A DNA stretch of 42,162 nucleotides from NCBI GenBank assembly GCA_030699455.1, contig JAUYMN010000001.1, forward strand, positions 1-42,162. Direction: 5' to 3'. This DNA comes from Nanobdellota archaeon. Its GTDB lineage: Archaea; Nanobdellota; Nanobdellia; SCGC-AAA011-G17; UBA489. The translations under genes were made by a program, and so were the position numbers. The notes below the pieces were generated by a model. The model was not told the origin of the DNA and searched no databases. It was given only the letters and a program-made list of their open reading frames with translations. Shown one piece after another: positions 35,856-42,162 of this stretch (positions within the stretch are counted from its first letter, which is position 1; the number at the start of each line of letters is the position of its first letter).

Positions 35856-36595
35856 TTTATTTTATTTAAGGTATTAATTAATATTTTTTTAACATTATCA
35901 CCATTTTTATTAAATGTTTTCACTATTTCTTCCCATGTTACCGGAGCTTCTGATTCTCTCCAGCAATCATAATCCGTGCTCATAGCAACGGCTGCATATT
36001 TTAGCCCTGCTTCATTTGCTAAAATACATTCTGGAGCTGTTGACATGTTTATCACATCCGCCCCCCAAGATCTGAACATAAGAGACTCTGCTTTTGTTGA
36101 AAATCTAGAGCCCTCAATTGTCACTACAGTTCCTCTTTCGTGGTGTGGCAGTTTTAGTTCTCTGCAGGTTTCAATTAATTTGTTTCTTAACTCTTCATCA
36201 AATGGTTCAGCCATGGGAGTATGTAGCGGTGCATCTTTAAATTCTTCATGAAAAGTTAATTTTCTTAATCTTGTGAAATCTATAAATTGATCTAAAATTA
36301 CAAAATGTCCGCGATTTATCTCTTCTTTCAGCGAACCGCACGCAGTTGTTGCCAGAATATGTGTGCAACCTATTTTATTTAATGCATAAATATTTGCTCT
36401 GTTATTAATTGCTGTTGGAGGTATAGAATGTTTTTTTCCATGTCTTGCCAAAATTACAACATCCACTCCATTTATTTTCCCGGTTGTTAATGCCGATGAT
36501 GGTGAACCATAAGGTGTAGAAACTTCCTTTTCTTCAGGATTTTCAATCATCTCAGGATCATCCAGACCAGAACCGCCAATTATTCCTATTGCCAT
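35852..36595 (-). CDS. mtnP: S-methyl-5'-thioadenosine phosphorylase / PNP family
   Basis: AIGIIGGSGLDDPE...ILARHGKKHSIPPTAINNRANIYALNKIGCTHILATTACGSL...VINMSTAPECILANEAGL. Confidence 0.94.
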   Translation of the reverse strand: MAIGIIGGSGLDDPEMIENPEEKEVSTPYGSPSSALTTGKINGVDVVILARHGKKHSIPPTAINNRANIYALNKIGCTHILATTACGSLKEEINRGHFVILDQFIDFTRLRKLTFHEEFKDAPLHTPMAEPFDEELRNKLIETCRELKLPHHERGTVVTIEGSRFSTKAESLMFRSWGADVINMSTAPECILANEAGLKYAAVAMSTDYDCWRESEAPVTWEEIVKTFNKNGDNVKKILINTLNKIK

Positions 36596-36596
36596 C

Positions 36597-38303
36597 TTAC
36601 CTATGAGTCTGATAGAAAATATAAATATTATTATTTATCCCATCATATCTTGCAAAAAATTTTCTTTCAAATTGCACTATGTCTCCTTCCTTCAAATTTG
36701 AAAGAAAATGCTCCCCTATTGCCTCTATATCCTTTCCATGGGGCATTTTAACCTTTACTTTTACTGGCTCCTCAGATGATGGCAACCAATGTATTGTCTT
36801 TGCTTTTAAATTGCTGTCCGGATCCTTCGATATAAACTTTCCATCCAAAAAATTACACAGGTGCATTAGTCTACATGGCTTGCCTTTCAGAGGATTATCA
36901 ATTTTTTCTACATAAAATTTATGTGATTTTTTGAATTTTCTTGTTCCCCTTTCTGGAAAATCCGGATGCAATGGCAACTCTGATTTTATATCTGGCAAAC
37001 CTAATATCTCAATTTCAACTGGATCTTCTATTATAAAATATCTGTTTGCTTTTGGTTCTATAATTTTTCTGTTGTATGCGTAGATTGCTTTCATAAACTC
37101 TTCATAAGAAACAGTCTTGTCAACTTTGGATGGACCCAATTCATGTATATAATTTATGAACGCCTCCGGAGACAATCCCCTTCTTCTAAATGCAGAGATT
37201 GTTGGTAGTTTTGGATCATCTACTCCAGTGTATTTTCCTTTTTTTATTCCATCTGAAAATTCCGATGCAGATACTTTTATTCCTTCAAAATTTATTCTTC
37301 CGATATGTATGTATTCTGGAATCCACCAGTTAAAATATTTATAGATATATTTCTGTCTTTCTGCATTCGTAAGATGATCTTTGCCCCTTATTATATGTGT
37401 TAACTCAGATTTATGATCGTCTATTGCAACTGAGAAATTCATCAATGGCCAAACACGATATTTTTTCCCTTGCAGAGGGTGTATTTCTTCAGAAATCCTA
37501 AACGCCGGCCAATCCCTTATTGCAGGATTATTGTGTTTCATGTCTGTTTTTATTCTGAGAACCGCAGTGCCTTCCTTGTAAGTTGTGAGCATGCCATGCC
37601 ATCGCTTTTCTTGTTCTTTTATAGAAAGATTTCTACAGGGACAGTCTGACTTTTTTTCTATGTATTCTTTCCATTCTCCTGATTTGCATCTGCATACATA
37701 AGCATGCCCCATCGATATGAGCTCTTCAGCATATTTTTGGTAATCAGTTATATGCTCTGACTGTATTATTGTTTCTGAGAAATTAATATTTGATATCCAT
37801 TTTGCATCCTCTTGAATCTGCTTGTATGCATCCAAACTAATATTTGACGGATCCGTATCTTCAATGCGCAACACCATTTTGCCATTATACTTTTTTGCAT
37901 ATTCACTATTCAACAATAATGGAAGTGTATGCCCTATATGCAGTGGACCAGAAGGTGATGGTGGAAATCTAAACCCATAAGGCCTATTTATCTTTTTTAA
38001 TTCCGGAAGACCAGTTCTTTTCTTTTTTTTGCTGACCTTTATGTGTGCTGTATATTTTTTATGCAGTTCTTTGAATTCATCTTTTGATAATCCTGAATAT
38101 TTTTTTATTGTTGACTCAATCTCAATAAGCAATTCAGGTATCTTCGTTTTTAAATTTTTGTCAGAACCGAGTAATTTGCCAAGAATTGCCTTTGGATTTG
38201 CCTCTTTATATTTTTCAATATTTTCCAGAGTAAACCCCTTGATTAAATTTAGCACTGTATCGCTAAAAATTTCTTTTTTCCCCATGACCTTACCATGGAG
38301 CAA
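36597..38303 (-). CDS. gltX: Glutamyl-tRNA synthetase (archaeal type)
   Basis: GFRFPPSPSGPLHIGHTLPLLLNSEYAKKYNGKMVLRIEDTDPSNI...HIIRGKDHLTNAERQKYIYKYF...GIKVSASEFSDGI. Confidence 0.95.
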   Translation of the reverse strand: MLHGKVMGKKEIFSDTVLNLIKGFTLENIEKYKEANPKAILGKLLGSDKNLKTKIPELLIEIESTIKKYSGLSKDEFKELHKKYTAHIKVSKKKKRTGLPELKKINRPYGFRFPPSPSGPLHIGHTLPLLLNSEYAKKYNGKMVLRIEDTDPSNISLDAYKQIQEDAKWISNINFSETIIQSEHITDYQKYAEELISMGHAYVCRCKSGEWKEYIEKKSDCPCRNLSIKEQEKRWHGMLTTYKEGTAVLRIKTDMKHNNPAIRDWPAFRISEEIHPLQGKKYRVWPLMNFSVAIDDHKSELTHIIRGKDHLTNAERQKYIYKYFNWWIPEYIHIGRINFEGIKVSASEFSDGIKKGKYTGVDDPKLPTISAFRRRGLSPEAFINYIHELGPSKVDKTVSYEEFMKAIYAYNRKIIEPKANRYFIIEDPVEIEILGLPDIKSELPLHPDFPERGTRKFKKSHKFYVEKIDNPLKGKPCRLMHLCNFLDGKFISKDPDSNLKAKTIHWLPSSEEPVKVKVKMPHGKDIEAIGEHFLSNLKEGDIVQFERKFFARYDGINNNIYIFYQTHR

Positions 38304-38325
38304 TCACATTATAAGAATTTGCTTT

Positions 38326-39036
38326 TTATCTTCCAAACTTTCTTTTTCTTTTTGAGTACTCTTTCAGGCATTCAAGGAAATCTTCCTTTTCAAATTCAGG
38401 CCACATTTTTTCAAGATAAAACCACTCTGAATATGCAGATTGATAGCACAGAAAGTTAGAAGATCTTTTTTCTCCGCCGGTTCTTATAATCATATCTGGC
38501 TCACTTTTTACATATAAGTTGTCACTGACTGTTTTTTTGTCAATATCTTTTGGATCTAATTTTCCATCTTTTACCATTTCTGCTATCTTTCTTGTAGCGT
38601 CGACAATTTCATCCCTTCCGCCATATGCCATTGCAAAGTTTACTATGTGTTTTTTATTGTTCTTTGTTTTTTCCATTAAGTTTTTCATTGATTCCTGAAC
38701 ATCTTTTGGAAAAAGGTACGTATGACCTATGAAATTTATTTTTATTCCCCTCTCATTTATCCTTGGATCATTTGCAACATCGTCATAAGCATTTTTGAAT
38801 ATTTTCATCAGATGGTCAAGTTCTTCTTTAGGCCTGTTTATGTTTTCAACAGAAAATGCATATACTGTTAGCTCCTTAAGATTTATTTCGCTGCACCATT
38901 CCAAGACTTTCTCAAGTTTTTTCTTTCCCCACTCATGCCCCTTCCATGGTTTCAGCATTAACTTTTTAGCAAATCTTCTATTTCCATCCAATATCAGGCC
39001 TATATGCCTTGGAACCTTGCTGATTACCGGTCTCAT
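38326..39036 (-). CDS. uppS: Undecaprenyl diphosphate synthase family cis-prenyltransferase
   Basis: VPRHIGLILDGNRRFAKKLMLKPWKGHEWGKKKLEKVLEWCSEINLKELTVYAFSVENINRPKEE...PDMIIRTGGEKRSSNFLCYQSAYSEWFY. Confidence 0.96.
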   Translation of the reverse strand: MRPVISKVPRHIGLILDGNRRFAKKLMLKPWKGHEWGKKKLEKVLEWCSEINLKELTVYAFSVENINRPKEELDHLMKIFKNAYDDVANDPRINERGIKINFIGHTYLFPKDVQESMKNLMEKTKNNKKHIVNFAMAYGGRDEIVDATRKIAEMVKDGKLDPKDIDKKTVSDNLYVKSEPDMIIRTGGEKRSSNFLCYQSAYSEWFYLEKMWPEFEKEDFLECLKEYSKRKRKFGR

Positions 39037-39093
39037 TTTTCTGATTTTTGTTATTTTGCTCGTCGTTTTTTTCTTTTTAAATCTGTTGATTGC

Positions 39094-40173
39094 CTATACC
39101 CCTGTACTTAATGCCAGGAAAAATAAAAATGTTGCGTAAAAGAAAAGCAGAATTATGCCCTCCAAGGCACGTGATATCCACTTAGTTTTTACGTAGTTTC
39201 TGAACATTATGGTTGTCAGTATCATAAAAGGAATGGCCAGCCAGAGGCTAAAGGGAGTAATAATAATGGGAGTTATTATTGATGTCAATCCTCCCACCAA
39301 GAGTATATTTGCCACATTTGAACCTATAATATTTCCAATGAGAATGTTCGGGAGTCCTTTTTTTACAGATGTAAAAGTCACTGCAAGTTCAGGCATGGAA
39401 GTCCCCAATGCTATCAAGCTTAATCCAATCAATTCCTCATTTATATTTAATATACCAGCAATGTTTATTGCTGAATTGACTAAATATTTTGCACCTATTA
39501 CCAGCCCAACTATGGATATTAATGATATTGAGAACAAATTAACTGCTTTCTTAAATTTGTTTTCCCCAAACATCTTTTTAAGATCTGCATTTTTGCTTAG
39601 CAATTCTCTGTATGTTTTGTGGTCAAGATCTTTGATAATCCTGATTTCTTCATCTGTAAGAATTTTTGGATTTTTTTTATTTCCAAATAATTCATCCAAT
39701 AATCTTTTTGCTTTCGTCTCTATCATTACTGGTGTTTCCTTCTTCTCTTTTATGATATACCAAACAAATATTACAAGGAACAGCAGGCCTTCAATAGCTG
39801 ACACTTTTCCGTCTAGTGAAGCAACGAAAAATAGAATTGCTATGCCAATCAGCACACTTATCTTGTTTTTGAAGTAGTCTTTTTTTATTTTCATAACAGT
39901 CATTATCGATGCAATTCCCAAGATAAGTGTCACATTTGTTATGTTACTGCCGACAATATTGCCCAGTATTATTCCGGTATGTCCTGAAAATGCAGCCGTA
40001 AGACTTGACGCTAACTCTGGCAAAGATGTTCCGAATGCTATTATTGTGGTCCCTATAAAAAATTCAGTAACTCCATAAAATTTTGCTATGCTTACTGCCG
40101 AATCAATCAGCAGTTCTGATGACCTAAGAAGTATAACTAGGGACGCAAACAGGATTAACAGTGTCAGTATCAT
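39094..40173 (-). CDS. Na+/Ca2+ antiporter, CaCA family
   Basis: Duplicated FGTSLPELASSLTAAFSGHTGIILGNIVGSNITN / LGTSMPELAVTFTSVKKGLPNILIGNIIGSNVAN. Confidence 0.95.
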   Translation of the reverse strand: MILTLLILFASLVILLRSSELLIDSAVSIAKFYGVTEFFIGTTIIAFGTSLPELASSLTAAFSGHTGIILGNIVGSNITNVTLILGIASIMTVMKIKKDYFKNKISVLIGIAILFFVASLDGKVSAIEGLLFLVIFVWYIIKEKKETPVMIETKAKRLLDELFGNKKNPKILTDEEIRIIKDLDHKTYRELLSKNADLKKMFGENKFKKAVNLFSISLISIVGLVIGAKYLVNSAINIAGILNINEELIGLSLIALGTSMPELAVTFTSVKKGLPNILIGNIIGSNVANILLVGGLTSIITPIIITPFSLWLAIPFMILTTIMFRNYVKTKWISRALEGIILLFFYATFLFFLALSTGV

Positions 40174-40278
40174 ATTCTTTTATAAATGACTCTAGTTTTT
40201 CCATTTAAATATTGCCTTTTTTAAGCATTAGAAAATCTTATATAGTCTTACATACAGTTCTGCTAACACTCTATAGTA

Positions 40279-41679
40279 GTGATTGAAATGGTAATGGAAA
40301 TTTTACTTCCTGTGCAAAAGTATCTTACAGTAGTATTACTTTTTATTGCAGCATTTATGTGGCTACTGTTAAGAAAAGATCGAGGTGAAGAGGGTCTTTC
40401 ACCGCTTAAAATAAACAGAGCCTATACTATACTAGTTTTATTGCTACTTCCCTATTTGGTAGGTGTATTTTCTAATTTTTCAGAGGATATTGCACTTGTC
40501 GGCAGGAGTTTTTTGACCACCCTTGTATTCCTTAGCCTAATTGTTGTTCTAGTAAAACTAAATAAAAAAAGTAGCAAAGAAAGGACAAATTACCTAAAAG
40601 AATTGCTTAAGGAATCCAAGAAACATCCGATAAGATACGAGTTTGCCAGAAAAATAGTTGTTCCCGAATTAAAAAAACTGCATGAAAAAGAAGAAGAGAT
40701 TGCAAAGAAAAAAAGAAAGCTTGATGCAAAAAACAAGGCTGATCAAACAGCTTTGAAGTCCCGTGAAGATAAAATAAAAAAGGATATTTTGAGATATGAA
40801 GGGCTTGAAAAATATGTTAATGAAAACTTGAAGCTTTCTGAAACCAAGAAAAAAAGTTCTGAAGAAAAAGAGAAAACTGCAGAAGCAAAGCTTGCAGACA
40901 TAAAAAGATTGCAGCATAGCACTGATAAAAAAGAAGATGAACTTATTAAAAAAGCAGAAGAACTCAAACAAAAAATTAAGGAGTATAATGATAAAGAAAA
41001 AGAACTTGAAGATGAACGCGAGAACTACAAGAAAGAGATAAACAAAAAATCAAATGAAACAATTTCAAGAATAAAATTTGAAGCTACACAAAAGATAAGA
41101 CATAGGGAAGCTAAATTTAATATTTTGGAAGAAGGTGTAATTGCCATGAGAAAAGATGTTCTGAGAAGGGAAAAGAATATTTCTCCAAGGGTTAGAAGAA
41201 TCGAGAGAAGAGAAAAAGAAGTTGAATCAAGAATGTCCAGAATAAGAATGAAAGAATCAGAAATTAGAGAGGCTCTGGATAATCTTCAGATATTAAAGAA
41301 AAAGATGTCTAAGGAAGAGAAAGAGCTTAATGATGCAAAGGAAGACTTTGAGGATTTCAGGATTGATACCGAATCAAAACAAAGAAAAATTGACAGGATA
41401 AAGGAAATTTATGATAAGAAGAATGAAGCTCTTAAAAGAAGAGAGTCTGAGCTGGATAATCTTAGTTCCGAACTAAACAAGAGAAAGAGAAATCTTGACG
41501 AACATGAAAAAAGAATTGCAATAAAAAATAAAGAAGCAGTCCTTATGAAAAATAAGTTAAAAAAAGAAATAGAAGAAGCAGTTCTTGACAAAAACAAAGA
41601 GAAAAGTGATAGCGATCTTGGAGATATAATCTCTGAGAAGCCCTACAAATCCAAAAAAGCTAATGGGGGCAGAAGATAA
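40279..41679 (+). CDS. Membrane-anchored long coiled-coil protein
   Basis: Three N-terminal hydrophobic helices followed by ~340 aa of K/E/R-rich heptad-like sequence. Confidence 0.7.
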   Translation: MIEMVMEILLPVQKYLTVVLLFIAAFMWLLLRKDRGEEGLSPLKINRAYTILVLLLLPYLVGVFSNFSEDIALVGRSFLTTLVFLSLIVVLVKLNKKSSKERTNYLKELLKESKKHPIRYEFARKIVVPELKKLHEKEEEIAKKKRKLDAKNKADQTALKSREDKIKKDILRYEGLEKYVNENLKLSETKKKSSEEKEKTAEAKLADIKRLQHSTDKKEDELIKKAEELKQKIKEYNDKEKELEDERENYKKEINKKSNETISRIKFEATQKIRHREAKFNILEEGVIAMRKDVLRREKNISPRVRRIERREKEVESRMSRIRMKESEIREALDNLQILKKKMSKEEKELNDAKEDFEDFRIDTESKQRKIDRIKEIYDKKNEALKRRESELDNLSSELNKRKRNLDEHEKRIAIKNKEAVLMKNKLKKEIEEAVLDKNKEKSDSDLGDIISEKPYKSKKANGGRR

Positions 41680-42020
41680 TGGCCGTTGAAAACATAACCT
41701 TTTGGCTTGATGTTGTAACACTTGCATTGGCTTTATTGTCATTGATACTGTTGGTTAAAAATAGGGAATACGAGAAGAGTGCATTCGAGACAAGTATCAA
41801 TGTGTTGCTGTTTGCATTGCTACTTATGGTGCTTGTTAAAACAATTGATGTATTAAGCCTAATTGAAAATGTGTACCCTGGTGTTCTTGATGCTATTGGA
41901 ATTGGAGATTATATGGGAAATCTAGTTAGCATAAACTCTGTTATACTGCTACCTTTGTTTGCAATATGCCTTTTGGTTGCAGTTATTTTTGCTAAAGATA
42001 CCTTCAGTAAAATTGAATAG
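41679..42020 (+). CDS. Small multi-TM membrane protein of unknown function
   Basis: 113 aa, three hydrophobic segments; start overlaps upstream stop (TAATGG). Confidence 0.6.
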   Translation: MAVENITFWLDVVTLALALLSLILLVKNREYEKSAFETSINVLLFALLLMVLVKTIDVLSLIENVYPGVLDAIGIGDYMGNLVSINSVILLPLFAICLLVAVIFAKDTFSKIE

Positions 42021-42083
42021 AAAGTTTTATAAACAATGTATAACAGGAAATATTATTCTTGAAGAGTTCTGGTGAAACTTCAA

Positions 42084-42162
42084 ATGGCTTACGAAGAAGA
42101 ATTGAAGGAATACGTGAAAAAAGGTACAACTACTGTTGGCATATACTGCTCAGATGGTGTTG
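42084..42162 (+). CDS. psmB: Proteasome subunit beta, N-terminus (truncated by window edge)
   Basis: Hand translation MAYEEELKEYVKKGTTTVGIYCSDGV: propeptide then G|TTTVGI catalytic Thr motif. Confidence 0.88.
   Translation, partial: MAYEEELKEYVKKGTTTVGIYCSDGV

Noticed and set aside
39209-39877. 222-aa ORF antisense to the Na+/Ca2+ antiporter
   Set aside because: Shadow ORF: composition mirrors the antisense of a hydrophobic membrane protein; no SD or domain.

Overview
This is a gene-dense, AT-rich archaeal chromosome segment. Its gene content (class III signal-peptide pilins, bacterial-type gyrase, compact operons) suggests a DPANN/Woesearchaeota-like genome, but lineage is inference only. 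Most of it is information-processing genes: hisS with tRNA-His; the eS31/eS24/spt4/rpoE' cluster; the RNase P-proteasome-SBDS-exosome superoperon; uS2; gyrB/gyrA; aIF2-gamma, eS6 and aIF5B; eL24/eS28/L7Ae/ndk; mtnP; gltX; uppS. Accessory loci are a truncated restriction-modification gene (left edge), an AbrB/PIN toxin-antitoxin pair whose toxin has an in-frame stop, a wHTH-MNT/HEPN module flanked by duplicated sequence, and several small ORFs missing from the supplied track. The strongest observation is that the aIF2-gamma gene is split inside its P-loop. A GTG start behind a GGAGG Shine-Dalgarno encodes MVKEKKPQKKSQPEISIGLVGH, then a TAG stop begins a 31-nt hairpin-forming insert, after which the frame resumes exactly with VDHGKTTLTER. 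This implies a mini-intron, a translational bypass element, or some other recoding in an essential gene. The second strongest is a promoter-driven structured ncRNA candidate at ~9998-10085. Everything here was read by eye; no database search or folding program was run.
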